A stretch of DNA of 64,000 nt from DASQMT01 sp963839615. GTDB lineage: Bacteria > Actinomycetota > Thermoleophilia > Solirubrobacterales > Solirubrobacteraceae. The notes below the pieces were generated by a model that saw nothing but the letters and a program-made list of their open reading frames with translations, was not told the DNA's origin and ran no database searches. The stretch covers positions 62,001-126,000 of the forward strand of contig CAWIVY010000012.1 of the NCBI GenBank assembly GCA_963839615.1, written 5' to 3'. Positions 52,231 through 61,167 of the stretch are shown in pieces. Position numbers and translations under genes: made by a program. The stretch's first letter is position 1. Every line of letters starts with the position of its first letter.

Positions 52231-54792
52231 ATGGTTCGCGCAGGGTTCCTGGCGTTAGCGCTGCTCGCCGCCGCGCTCGGTCTCGCCGGGCGAGCGGCCG
52301 CGGCCGAGATCCCCCCGTCGGGGACGCTCGATCTGCGCACCCTGTCGGACCTGCGCCTGTCCGGCGACCTGCGGGGCGCGCGGCTCGGTACCGCCGTGGC
52401 GCCGGCCGGCGACGTCAACGGCGACGGCATCGACGACCTCGTGGTGGGCGCGCCTCGCTACGACGCCGGTCAGCAGACGAACACCGGCGCGGCCTGGGTC
52501 GTGTTCGGGACAGGCGGAGATCCCGAGTCCGGGAGCGTCGCGGCGGCACAGGGCTTCCGCATCGACGGCGCGGCGCCGTTCGACACCGCCGGCGCCGCGG
52601 TGGCGGGGGTCGGCGACGTCAACGACGACGGGCTCGACGACGTGCTCGTGGGCGCGCCGCTCGCAGATGTGGGAGCGGCCAAGGACGCAGGCGCCGCATA
52701 CGTCGTGCTCGGTCGCGCCGCCACGGAACCCGTCAGCCTCGCCGCAGCCGGCAGCGCGGAACTTGTCGTCCTGGGCACGGGCCGCAACGACCGCCTCGGC
52801 AGCTCGGTCGCGGGGCTGCCCGACGCGAACGGCGACGGCCGCGGCGATCTCGTGGTCGGCGCGCCGCGGGCAGACCGGCCCGACGGCGGCGGCGACGCCG
52901 ACCAGTCCTACGTGTCGGAGCCGCCGTTGCCGAAGAACGCCGGCGCCGCATATGTCCTCTTCATGCCCGGCGCGCCCGCCACGATCGACACGGCGGCGCT
53001 CGGCTCGCAGGGCTACCGGATCGAGGGCGCGCGCGGCCGAGCCGGCAACTCCGTTGCGACGCTGCCCGACTGGAACGGCGACGGGATCGCCGAGATCGCG
53101 ATCGGCGCGCCGCTGTACCGCCGCAACACGAACCTCGGCGGCCGCGCCTACGTCGTCTGGGGCAGCGCCGCGGCCACGCCGGTCGACCTTGCGCGCATCG
53201 GCCCGCGCGGAATCGTCCTCGACGGGGGCGGCCGGCAGCGCGCCGGCGGCGTCGTGGCGTCGGTCGGCGACCTCGGCGGCGACGCGCGCGGCGATCTCGC
53301 GGTCGGCGCCGACTACGCGGGTCGCCAGTCGCGCGGCCGGTCCGCCGGCCGGGTGCTGATCGTCTACGCGCGCTCGGAGCCCGGCAGCCTGGAGCTCGAC
53401 GAGCTGGGCGACACCGGCCTGAGGATCGACGGCGAGAGCGCAGGAGACCACGTCGGCGTGGCGATCGCCCCCGCCGGCGACGTCGACGGCGACGGCCGGG
53501 ACGACGTTCTGGTCGGCGCCCACGGCGCCGACCCGCTGGACCGGCCGGACGCCGGCGCGGCGTACGTCCTCTACGGCGGCTCGGGGCTCCCGTCGCTCGA
53601 TCTCGCGTTCGTCGGCACGCGCGGCTTCCGGATCGCGGGCGACGAGCCTGGCGAGCGGCTCGGGCGAGCCGTGGCGCTCGCCGGCGACCTGAGCGGCGAC
53701 GGCCGCGCCGATCTCGCGCTCGGCAGCCCGCGGGCGGCGCAACAGGCCGGCGCGATGTCGCTCGTGTACGGCCCGCAGCCGCCTGTCGTCGACCCGATCG
53801 AGGAGCTGCCGCCCGACCCCGGCGCGGCGGAGGAGGTTGCCGAGGACGGGTGCCGCGCCGTGACGAAGCTGGGCGTGATCGTCGACGACTCGGGCTCGAT
53901 GGAGGAGTTCGACCCCGGGCGCCTGCGGGTCGCCGCGCTCGAGCTGCTGCTCGACAAGGAGCGCAACGCCGGCGAGCGGCTCGGCGCGGTGGAGTTCGGC
54001 GATGTCGCCGAGCAGCTGTTCCCGCCGGTGCTGCTCGGCAGCGAGACGTTCGCGCGCGACCGCCGCATGCTCGCGCGGCTGATCGACGAGCGCGTGCAGG
54101 CCGACGCGGGGTCGACCAACTACAACGCCGCGTTCGCCGGCGCGCAGAAGATCGATCCCGATGCGGAGGCCGTCGTGTTCATCACCGATGGGGGGCACAA
54201 CGTCGGCCGCTTCCGGGCGCTGCATCGCAACGGGCCGCCGACGTTCGTGGTCGGCGTGGGGATCGGCAGCGAGGGGCGCGATGGCCGCCGCCTCCAGCAC
54301 ATCGCGGACGAGACCGACGGCGCCTACTTCCCCGACGTCGACGCGACCGACTTGCAGGCCGTGCTGAACCGCATCGACGCGGGCCTGAACTGCGACACCG
54401 ACATCGCGACCGCCAGCGATCGCATCGAGGACCACGAGGCGCCCGCGCCGGTCGACGAGCCGCTCGGCGACGGTACGCATTCCACCGATGTCGTCGTGAG
54501 CTGGGACGACCCGCTCGACGACATCGAGCTGCGCAGGCTGACGGTGACCGCGGGCGGGAAGCGCGTAGTCCGCTTCGGCGCGGACAGCCTGCGGCGGGCC
54601 ACCGAGCCCGATCGCGTTCCTCAGCGCAACGGGGTGCGCGTGGACGGCACCGCGGGGCGGACGTACCTGTCGCTGCGGCTCCTCGGCGTCCCGCGCGGTC
54701 GCATCCATCTGCGGTTCGCCGGTGCGGATCTCCACGGCGATGCGCGGGAGCGCGTGATCACGCAGATCACCGAGAGCCGCCGGCGGCGCTGA
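52231..54792 (+). CDS. Secreted integrin-like FG-GAP beta-propeller fused to a VWA domain
   Basis: 853 residues from ATG 52231 (GGGGGAG 10 nt upstream). Signal peptide RAGFLALALLAAALGLAGRAAAA. Seven FG-GAP repeats (residues about 45-510) carry Ca-binding DxNGDGxDDLVVGAP motifs like those of integrin alpha chains. Residues about 545-735 are a von Willebrand A domain with a full MIDAS: DDSGSME (DxSxS), the Thr in GSTNYN and the Asp in ITDGGHN. A beta-sandwich tail ends in RRRR-like basic residues. The layout mimics integrin propeller plus I domain and suggests metal-dependent protein binding outside the cell. Monocistronic. Confidence 0.85.
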   Translation: MVRAGFLALALLAAALGLAGRAAAAEIPPSGTLDLRTLSDLRLSGDLRGARLGTAVAPAGDVNGDGIDDLVVGAPRYDAGQQTNTGAAWVVFGTGGDPESGSVAAAQGFRIDGAAPFDTAGAAVAGVGDVNDDGLDDVLVGAPLADVGAAKDAGAAYVVLGRAATEPVSLAAAGSAELVVLGTGRNDRLGSSVAGLPDANGDGRGDLVVGAPRADRPDGGGDADQSYVSEPPLPKNAGAAYVLFMPGAPATIDTAALGSQGYRIEGARGRAGNSVATLPDWNGDGIAEIAIGAPLYRRNTNLGGRAYVVWGSAAATPVDLARIGPRGIVLDGGGRQRAGGVVASVGDLGGDARGDLAVGADYAGRQSRGRSAGRVLIVYARSEPGSLELDELGDTGLRIDGESAGDHVGVAIAPAGDVDGDGRDDVLVGAHGADPLDRPDAGAAYVLYGGSGLPSLDLAFVGTRGFRIAGDEPGERLGRAVALAGDLSGDGRADLALGSPRAAQQAGAMSLVYGPQPPVVDPIEELPPDPGAAEEVAEDGCRAVTKLGVIVDDSGSMEEFDPGRLRVAALELLLDKERNAGERLGAVEFGDVAEQLFPPVLLGSETFARDRRMLARLIDERVQADAGSTNYNAAFAGAQKIDPDAEAVVFITDGGHNVGRFRALHRNGPPTFVVGVGIGSEGRDGRRLQHIADETDGAYFPDVDATDLQAVLNRIDAGLNCDTDIATASDRIEDHEAPAPVDEPLGDGTHSTDVVVSWDDPLDDIELRRLTVTAGGKRVVRFGADSLRRATEPDRVPQRNGVRVDGTAGRTYLSLRLLGVPRGRIHLRFAGADLHGDARERVITQITESRRRR

Positions 54793-54892
54793 GCGTCCAG
54801 GCGGTCCGAATAGCTCACGGCGTGGCCGCGGGCGGAGTAGGCTCGGTTGCTCCGCCGCAGCCGCGGTGTGCAGTTCGAGAGGACGGTGTGCA

Positions 54893-55624
54893 ATGCACGA
54901 GCCCATGACCGCATCGGTTTATCCGCTGCGCGTCGAAGCACAGCTCGATGAGCCGCTGAGCCGCTGGCTCTGGCTGGTGAAGTGGCTGCTCGTGATCCCG
55001 CACTTGATCGTGCTCGTGTTCCTGTGGATCGCGTTCGTTCTGCTGAGCATCGTCGCGTTCTTCGCGATCCTGTTCACCGGCCGCTACCCGCGCGGGATCT
55101 TCGACTTCAACGTCGGCGTGCTGCGCTGGTCGTGGCGCGTCGGCTTCTACGCCTACAGCGCGCTGGGAACCGACCGCTACCCGCCGTTCACGCGTGCCGA
55201 CGTGCCGGACTACCCGGCGCGGGTCGAGGTCGACTATCCGGACTCGCTGTCGCGGGGACTCGTGCTCGTCAAGTGGTGGCTGCTCGCGATACCGCACTAC
55301 CTCGTCGTGGCCGTGTTCGCCGGCGGCGCGTGGAGCGGCTGGAACGCGGCGAACGACAACTGGACGTGGGCCTCCGGCGGCGGCCTCATCGAGTTGCTGG
55401 TGCTCATCGCCGCGATCATGCTCCTGTTCACCGGGCGCTACCCGCGGCAGATCCTCGACTTCGTGCTCGGCATGAACCGCTGGTGCTTGCGGGTCGTGGC
55501 CTACGCGGCGCTGATGACCGACCAGTACCCGCCGTTCCGGCTCGACATGGGCGAGCGCGAGCCGGCGCCCGGCAGCACCACGGTCGAGCGCGTCGACACC
55601 GGAGCAGCGCCGGGGCTCACGTAA
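54893..55624 (+). CDS. DUF4389 membrane protein with duplicated domain
   Basis: 243 residues. Two copies of the DUF4389 pattern: RWLWLVKWLLVIPHLIVLV with FTGRYPRGIFDFNVGVLRWSWRVGFYAY, then LVLVKWWLLAIPHYLVVAVF with FTGRYPRQILDFVLGMNRWCLRVVAY. Each has two membrane segments around an amphipathic helix and is followed by YPPF. The family is common in actinobacteria and without known function. The C-terminal tail is hydrophilic. It lies between the VWA protein gene and a convergent membrane-protein gene. Confidence 0.85.
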   Translation: MHEPMTASVYPLRVEAQLDEPLSRWLWLVKWLLVIPHLIVLVFLWIAFVLLSIVAFFAILFTGRYPRGIFDFNVGVLRWSWRVGFYAYSALGTDRYPPFTRADVPDYPARVEVDYPDSLSRGLVLVKWWLLAIPHYLVVAVFAGGAWSGWNAANDNWTWASGGGLIELLVLIAAIMLLFTGRYPRQILDFVLGMNRWCLRVVAYAALMTDQYPPFRLDMGEREPAPGSTTVERVDTGAAPGLT

Positions 55625-56659
55625 CTACGCGCGCTTGCGCTCCGCGCCATCGCTGGACCCAGGCTTACCTCCGGACGCCGTCGAGCTTGCGTCCTCGCTG
55701 AACGCGTCCGCTGCCCTGCGCACGATCCCTATGAACAGCGCCTCCGAGAATCCCGCTGCGAAGGCGAGCATCGTGGTCGTGGCCCACCTGACCTCGTCGT
55801 CCTGGTCGGCGATGCCGAGGAAACCGCCTTCGACGGCGAGCAGGACGACGAGGCCCGAGGCGGCGCCGACGGCCGGCTGGGCGAGCAGCGACGGCTTGAA
55901 CGCGCGGAGCTCGGTACCGCTCTTGAGGTCGTCGCGGAGACGGAGGAGGTTCGCGAGGGTCCCGCCGAGCGCACCCGCAGCCCCGGCGAGGAGCACGAGA
56001 CTCGGGTCTCCGTCGACGGCGTCATCGATCCCGATCGCCAGGACGATCACGAGGCCGAGCAGGAGCATGCCTGCCAGCAGGAGCACGGCCGTCTTCATGC
56101 GCCGTCGGGCGCGCAGCCGCCGGTACCGGAACCGCCGCATCTCGTACAACGTCCGCAGCTCCTGCCGCGCGGCCTCGAGCTCGGCCGCCCCACTCGGCGC
56201 CGGGTTGCCGGCGAGCGCATCCTGGACTGTCTTCAACGCGGTGTCGTCGCCATCGGGCAGGAGCTCCGCGCAGCGACGGCGATGCACGAACTCCGCGTCG
56301 CCGGCGATGACGAGGAGCTCGTCGAGGGCGTAGACCAGCTCGATGAGGTTGTCCAGGCTGCGGTGCGTGAGCGGCCTTTCCAGCACGCGCTCGAACTGCT
56401 TCTCGTGATCGCCCAGCCGGCCCTGGTCGTGCCACACGCGCGCGGTCTCGAGCGAGGTCTTGATCCGCGCGAGCGACTTGCGGGCCTCGGAGTCCCATGG
56501 CCGCCGCGACCATGACCATGCCTTCCACCACGGGGTGTCGAGCAGGTCGTCCGCATCCTGCGCGCGCTCTCTGGCGAGCTGCTCGAACCCGGGCGCTGCG
56601 GCTTTCGCCGAGTCGGCGGCTGCGGGAGTGCTCGAGCTCATCGCGTCGACCCGGATCAT
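55625..56659 (-). CDS. Membrane protein of unknown function with coiled N-terminal region
   Basis: About 344 residues. ATG 56659 overlaps the stop of the upstream deacetylase gene (ATGA), so the two are coupled; ATG 56641 is possible. The first ~190 residues are charged and helical (RIKTSLETARVWHDQGRLGDHEKQFERVLERP, ELEAARQELRTLYEMRRFRYRRLRARR). Four hydrophobic segments follow (KTAVLLLAGMLLLGLVIVLAIG, LVLLAGAAGALGGTLANLL, and two near residues 275-320). The end is a hydrophilic tail. It could be an accessory to the deacetylase; no family recognised. Confidence 0.65.
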   Translation of the reverse strand: MIRVDAMSSSTPAAADSAKAAAPGFEQLARERAQDADDLLDTPWWKAWSWSRRPWDSEARKSLARIKTSLETARVWHDQGRLGDHEKQFERVLERPLTHRSLDNLIELVYALDELLVIAGDAEFVHRRRCAELLPDGDDTALKTVQDALAGNPAPSGAAELEAARQELRTLYEMRRFRYRRLRARRRMKTAVLLLAGMLLLGLVIVLAIGIDDAVDGDPSLVLLAGAAGALGGTLANLLRLRDDLKSGTELRAFKPSLLAQPAVGAASGLVVLLAVEGGFLGIADQDDEVRWATTTMLAFAAGFSEALFIGIVRRAADAFSEDASSTASGGKPGSSDGAERKRA

Positions 56660-57756
56660 CCCTGAAACCAGCGCGGCTGAGCGCTGCGCACCGCGGCGAC
56701 GGCGGCTCGCACGCGATCGTCGGCCGGGGCTCGCGCGGCCAGCACCGTGGCATCGTCGTGCCATGGGTCGGGGATCCCGGCGCTCTCGCCGGCGAGCCCC
56801 TCGAGCACGGCGAGGAGGCAGAACGGGTTGTAGATCGGGCTGTATCCCCCCTCCGTACTGGCCACCAGTCGCCCGCCGGTGAGCTCGTCCGCGAGTTGCG
56901 CGACGCGCTCCGCGAGCGCGCGGAAGCCGGCGGCGGAGACCAGCATCCGGCCGGTCGGGTCGAATGCCGAAGCGTCCTGGCCGGCCGCGACGAAGATGAG
57001 GTCGGGCCGGAAGCCACGAACGATCGGCGCGACGATCTCGTCGAACGCGAGCAGATAGCCGCCATCCGTCGTCGCCGGTGGCAGCGGCACGTTCACCGTG
57101 CTACCCGCCGCGCCGGATCCGCCGGTCGCCCGGACGTCGCCGGCGTGGGCGGGGTACCAGTCCTGCTGGTGCAGGGAGATCGCGAGGACGTCGTCGCGAT
57201 CCCAGAAGATGCGCTCGGCTCCGTTTGCCACGTGCACGTCCCAATCGAGGATCGCCACGCGCTCGACGCCGCGGGCGCGGGCGTGCTCGACGCCGCAGGC
57301 GACGTTGTTGAGGTACGTCGAGGCGATCGCCCGGTCGGGCTCTGCATGGTGTCCGGCCGGGCGAGCGTGGACGAGCGCCCGCTGGATGCCGCCGCCGAGG
57401 ACGGCGTCGACGGCCGCCAGCACGCCGCCGACGGTCAGCCGGGCCGCCTCCCAGGTGGCCGCAGTGACCGGTGCGTACTCGCCGTCCCAGGGACCGCCCG
57501 CGCAGGCCTCGCGCAGCCGGCGGAGGTATGCCGGCGTGTGCACCGTGAGCAGCGCCTCGTCGGGCGCCGGGACGGGCGCGATGCGCGCGAGCGAGCTGCC
57601 CAGCGTGCTTCGCTCCACGAGGTCGTGTGCCTGCGCGGTCAGCATGGCCTGGGCGACGTTCGCGCTGCCCAGGGTGAAGTCCCGGCCCGCGATCCGCATC
57701 GTCGAGGGCGGCGGATCGTGTGCGAGGACGCGGGGAGAGTAGGCGTAGCCCAGCAC
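56656..57756 (-). CDS. Histone deacetylase-family protein (class II HDAC/acetylpolyamine amidohydrolase-like)
   Basis: 366 residues of the arginase-deacetylase fold. HARPAGHHAEPD contains the catalytic His pair (136-137). ILDWDVHVANG supplies zinc ligands Asp and His (about 173, 175). FVAAGQDASAFDPTGRM supplies the third zinc Asp (about 260), and VASTEGGYSP ends the pocket. The protein should remove acetyl groups from lysine side chains, polyamines or small molecules such as acetoin-pathway products. GTG start at 57756 with GGAGGG 10 nt upstream. A membrane protein gene is coupled downstream. Confidence 0.88.
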   Translation of the reverse strand: MLGYAYSPRVLAHDPPPSTMRIAGRDFTLGSANVAQAMLTAQAHDLVERSTLGSSLARIAPVPAPDEALLTVHTPAYLRRLREACAGGPWDGEYAPVTAATWEAARLTVGGVLAAVDAVLGGGIQRALVHARPAGHHAEPDRAIASTYLNNVACGVEHARARGVERVAILDWDVHVANGAERIFWDRDDVLAISLHQQDWYPAHAGDVRATGGSGAAGSTVNVPLPPATTDGGYLLAFDEIVAPIVRGFRPDLIFVAAGQDASAFDPTGRMLVSAAGFRALAERVAQLADELTGGRLVASTEGGYSPIYNPFCLLAVLEGLAGESAGIPDPWHDDATVLAARAPADDRVRAAVAAVRSAQPRWFQG

Positions 57757-57776
57757 GGTCGTGTCACCCTCCGTGT

Positions 57777-58460
57777 ATGAAGATCTGCATCGTCGGTGCG
57801 TCGGGGAAGCTCGGGAAGTACATGGTCCAGCATGCGCTGGACCGGGGGTACGACGTGGTCGCCGTCTGCCGCGACCAGAGCGTCGACAAGCTGGCCGAGT
57901 TCGAGGATCGGATCGAGATCGTGCCCGGCGCGACCGACGACCGCGAGGTCATCCGTCGTGCGGTCGCTGGCTGCGACGGGGTGCTCGTCGTGCTCGTCCC
58001 GCGGGGAGTGCACGGTTACTCGTCGGGGACGGCCCAGGCGGTCCTCGACCACGCCGAGCCAAATGCACGGCTGGTGTTCTCGAGCGGCTGGCACATCACC
58101 CGCGACGGCCAGGACGTCTATACGTGGCGGCTGAAAGCGATGGTCAACGTCGCCGGCCGTCTCGCCCGCCTCGCACGCGTCGTCGACCTCGACGACCAGG
58201 TCGAGGCGTGCCGGCGCATCTTCGCCAGCGACACGCGCTGGACCGTCGTGCGCGGCAGCAACCTCGAGGAGGCCGACAGCCAGGGCCTGCCGGTGTGGAG
58301 CCGCCACGTGGGCGACCCCATCCTCGAGAGCAACATCACGCGCCGCGTGGACTTCGCGCTGTTCATGGTCGAGGCGCTCGAGAACGACGAGCTCGTCCAC
58401 GAGGTCCCCGCGATCGTCAGCCGCCGCAGCCCGTCGGCGCTCGCGCACGCGGCTGCCTGA
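57777..58460 (+). CDS. NAD(P)-binding atypical SDR / NmrA-like protein
   Basis: 227 residues. The N-terminal KICIVGASGKLGKYMVQHALDRGYDVVAVCRD is the atypical SDR nucleotide motif (GASGxxG). GATDDREVIRRAVAGCDGVLVVLVP and RWTVVRGSNLEEADSQGLPVW follow the NmrA/YwnB pattern. There is no clear YxxxK pair, so it may be a redox sensor or a reductase of the isoflavone-reductase type. It stands between two minus-strand gene pairs. Confidence 0.82.
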   Translation: MKICIVGASGKLGKYMVQHALDRGYDVVAVCRDQSVDKLAEFEDRIEIVPGATDDREVIRRAVAGCDGVLVVLVPRGVHGYSSGTAQAVLDHAEPNARLVFSSGWHITRDGQDVYTWRLKAMVNVAGRLARLARVVDLDDQVEACRRIFASDTRWTVVRGSNLEEADSQGLPVWSRHVGDPILESNITRRVDFALFMVEALENDELVHEVPAIVSRRSPSALAHAAA

Positions 58461-58475
58461 ACGCGCTGCCACCCG

Positions 58476-59665
58476 CTAGAGGTCGTCGAGCCCCGGGAAG
58501 GCGGCGTCGCCCAGCAGGCATGCCGCCGCGAGCAGCGCCGCTCCGACGTCGCCGGTGAAGAGCGCGTGATGCCCGCGGCCGTCGGCTTCGCGCAGGCGTG
58601 CGACCTGCTCGAGCGCGTGCATCGCGAACGCGCGGGCGCGCTCGAGCCAGCGCTCGTCGCCCGTACGCGCGAACAGTGCCATGAACGCGAAGCCGTTCCC
58701 GGACGTGCCGTGGCAGAGCCCCGGCTTGCCCACCAACGGGCCGGCCCGCCAGACGAGCTCGCCACCGGCGGCCAGCAGCGCGCCGTGTCGCTCGTCACCG
58801 GGGGCGAGCGCGGCGAGCGACGTGACCATGCCCGGCGCGCCGTGACACCACTGCACTCGCGGTGGGGCGCCGGCCTGGGAGCCGGTCGGCAGCGCCGGCC
58901 AGTTCGCGAGACCGCCGTCGACGATCGCAACGGAGCACGCGGTTGCGACGGCCCGCTCCACGAAGCTCGCCGCGTCGTCGAGCCACTCGGGCGCGCCGCG
59001 CAGCGCGAGCACGTTGCCGGCGAAGCCGTGCCCCGCCCCGACAGGCGCTCCCGGTCGCCGTAGAGGTCCTGTGTCCAGAGTCCGTCCGTCTCCTGGCGGG
59101 CGAGCAGCGTGCGCGCGCTCGCACGCCACAGCTCGGCGAACCGCTCCTCGCCGGTGCGGGCGTGCATCGCGCGCGCCGCGAGCATCGTGCCGGGCGCACC
59201 GAGCAGCAGCTCGTTCGACGCGTGCTCCACGTTCGCGGCGATCGCGTCCGCGAGCGCGTCCGCGGTGGCATCCGCAGGCGCGAGGCGGTGCGCGACGAGC
59301 AGGATCCCGCTCGCTCCGACGAGGAGCGACGCGCCGGCGCCCTCCTCGTCCGGCGACTCCGACGCCGCTTCGTGGAGGCGGGCGACGATCGCCGCACCGT
59401 CGAGCGTCGGCACGTGCAGGTCGGCCTCGGCGAGGCGCGCGAGCGCGTGCAGCATGCCGGCGGCGCCGACGTAGAGCCCGCGCAGAATGCCGTCCGCCGG
59501 CGTGCCCGGCTCGTCGTCGCGCGGGTGCAGCGGCCAGAGGCGCTCGTGGTCGAACGCCGCCTCGGCATCGCGGCAGATCGCGGCGATCGCATCGCGCGCA
59601 CCAGCATCGCTCCACTCCCGTCCCGCCAGCGGCTCGTGGCGCGCAGGGTCGTACAAGGCCCGCAT
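58476..59665 (-). pseudogene. LanC-like (lanthionine synthetase C-like) protein, one frameshift near 59043
   Basis: 396 residues once one missing base near 59043 is added. It has the alpha/alpha toroid of LanC/LanCL proteins with the motifs GAGHGFAGNVLAL (catalytic-side His), QWCHGAPGMVTSLAAL (zinc Cys) and GLCHGTSGNGFAFM (zinc Cys-His), so all three NisC-type zinc ligands are present. The N-terminal half has repeats such as GLYVGAAGMLHALARL and LLVGASGILLVAHRL. LanC proteins add Cys thiols to dehydroamino acids; stand-alone relatives add glutathione. No lanthipeptide precursor or LanB/LanM gene was seen. TAGACT lies 9 nt before the ATG at 59665. Confidence 0.8.
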
Positions 59666-59699
59666 CGGCGCGCGAGTCTACGCGCGCTCGCGTGCCGTT

Positions 59700-59705
59700 T
59701 AGGCT
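59700..59705 (+). promoter_or_regulatory. -10 hexamer TAGGCT, leaderless start of cupin operon
   Basis: TAGGCT ends 8 nt before ATG 59714; no Shine-Dalgarno is seen. Confidence 0.5.
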
Positions 59706-59713
59706 CCCGCGAC

Positions 59714-60073
59714 ATGGAGACCATCAACGGAAGCATCGTGATCCCCGCGCCCGCGGCGGGCGAGCCGGTCACCCTCGGCCCGGGGGAGACCCAGGGTGCC
59801 TACGTCGTCCTGTCCGGAACCATCCCGCCAGGGGAGCCTGGTCCTCCACTCCACGTCCACCCGCACACCGACGAGTTGTTCTACGTCGGCACCGGAGAGG
59901 CCACGTTCCTGCTGGGGGATCGCGAGGTCACGGTCACCACGGGCGGCACCGTGTACGTACCGCGCGGGACTGCCCACACGGTCCGGAACTCCGGGGAAGC
60001 CGCGATCACCGGGCTCATCTTCATCTCGCCGGGCGACGCTGAGCACGAGTTCGTCCCCGTGGAGTCCTCCTGA
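59714..60073 (+). CDS. Single-domain cupin protein
   Basis: 119 residues. GPPLHVHPHTDELFYVGTGEATFLLGDREV is cupin motif 1 with two His and the Glu metal ligands, and GTVYVPRGTAHTVRNSG is motif 2 with the third His. A metal-binding beta-barrel is therefore expected. Small cupins serve as dioxygenases, isomerases or sensors; nothing here decides. First gene of a coupled cupin-GNAT-NUDIX operon. Confidence 0.85.
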   Translation: METINGSIVIPAPAAGEPVTLGPGETQGAYVVLSGTIPPGEPGPPLHVHPHTDELFYVGTGEATFLLGDREVTVTTGGTVYVPRGTAHTVRNSGEAAITGLIFISPGDAEHEFVPVESS

Positions 60074-60558
60074 CGCGGCTCGAGATCCGACCCGCCCGTT
60101 CCGCCGAGTTCCCGGCGATCGCCGACCTCTGCGAGGCCGCTTATGCGCCTTTCATGGAGAGCGAGCACTACCTGGCCGTGCTGCGCGACGTCGCGCAGCG
60201 AGCGGCCGGCGCGGAGCTGCTCGTCGCCGCGGAGCCGGACGGCGGGCGCGTGGTCGGCACGGTCACGTTCGTGCCCGACGGCGGGCCGCTCGGCGAGATC
60301 GCCGGCCCGCGCGAGGCCGAGTTCCGCATGCTCGCCGTCGACCCAGGCGGGCAGGGGCGGGGCGTGGGCACGGCGCTGATGCGGCAGGTCATCGACGACA
60401 GCCGCAGCCGCGGGAAGGAAGCGGTCGTCTGCTCGAGCCAGGCGGGGATGCGCGCCGCGCACGCCGTCTACGAGCGCCTCGGGTTCCAGCGTGTGCCCGA
60501 GCGCGACTGGTCGCCCGTGCCCGGTGTCGATCTCCTCGCGTTCGCGATCTGCTTGTGA
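60070..60558 (+). CDS. GNAT-family N-acetyltransferase, probable CTG start
   Basis: 162 residues. The first strand, RLEIRPARSAEFPAIADLCEAAY, is needed for the fold but has no ATG, GTG or TTG before it. CTG 60070 overlaps the cupin stop (CTGA) and has GGAG 5 nt upstream, so it is the likely start; the first ATG, 60154, would remove beta-1 and alpha-1. The acetyl-CoA motif is FRMLAVDPGGQGRGVGTALMRQV, and AAHAVYERLGFQRVPERD is the C-terminal strand. The acceptor substrate is unknown. Coupled to cupin and NUDIX genes. Confidence 0.8.
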   Translation: MTRLEIRPARSAEFPAIADLCEAAYAPFMESEHYLAVLRDVAQRAAGAELLVAAEPDGGRVVGTVTFVPDGGPLGEIAGPREAEFRMLAVDPGGQGRGVGTALMRQVIDDSRSRGKEAVVCSSQAGMRAAHAVYERLGFQRVPERDWSPVPGVDLLAFAICL

Positions 60559-61160
60559 CCGATCCCGGCGCGCTGCGCAGCGAGGCCATCCGTCACAACC
60601 TGGCGGGGTTCTCGCGCCGTGCGGTCGCGGGTGGCGTCCGGCGGGCCGCGGTTGCGATCTGCGTGCTCGATTGCGATACCGACCCGCGACTGCTCATCGC
60701 CAAGCGCGTGCCGCGCGGGCGCAACCCCGGGCAGTGGGCACTCCCGGGCGGCAAGCTCGAGCAGGGCGAGACGGCCACTCAGGGCGCGTTGCGCGAGCTC
60801 GCCGAGGAGGCCGCCGTCGCGGAGGGCGTGGTCGCCGGACTGCTCGACGACTTCGTCACGGACTCGGGCTTCTGCATCACGCCGGTCGTGGTGCTCGCAG
60901 GAGCCGGCTCGCGCCCCCGGCGCAACGCGGCGGAGATCGCCTCGTTGCACCAGATCCCGCTCTCCGCGCTGCTGCGCGCAGGCGTCCCACGCTGGCGCGA
61001 GCGACCCGGGGAGCTCCCGCTGCTGCAGATGAAGCTGCGCCGCGACATGGTCATCCACGCGCCGACCGGCGCGCTCTTGTACCAGTTCCGCGAGGTTGCG
61101 CTGCTCGGCCGCGACACGCGCGTGAACGTCCTCGCGCAGCCCGAATGGACGCGGCGCTGA
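60555..61160 (+). CDS. NUDIX hydrolase
   Basis: 201 residues from GTG 60555, which overlaps the acetyltransferase stop (GTGA). RVPRGRNPGQWALPGGKLEQGE and TATQGALRELAEEAAV form the Nudix box (GX5EX7REUXEEXGU, with the last Gly replaced by Ala). The catalytic Glu cluster REL.EE is intact. The layout resembles CoA or nucleotide-sugar pyrophosphatases. It hydrolyses a nucleoside diphosphate linked to an unknown group. Third gene of the operon. Confidence 0.87.
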   Translation: MTDPGALRSEAIRHNLAGFSRRAVAGGVRRAAVAICVLDCDTDPRLLIAKRVPRGRNPGQWALPGGKLEQGETATQGALRELAEEAAVAEGVVAGLLDDFVTDSGFCITPVVVLAGAGSRPRRNAAEIASLHQIPLSALLRAGVPRWRERPGELPLLQMKLRRDMVIHAPTGALLYQFREVALLGRDTRVNVLAQPEWTRR

Positions 61161-61167
61161 CGCGCGC

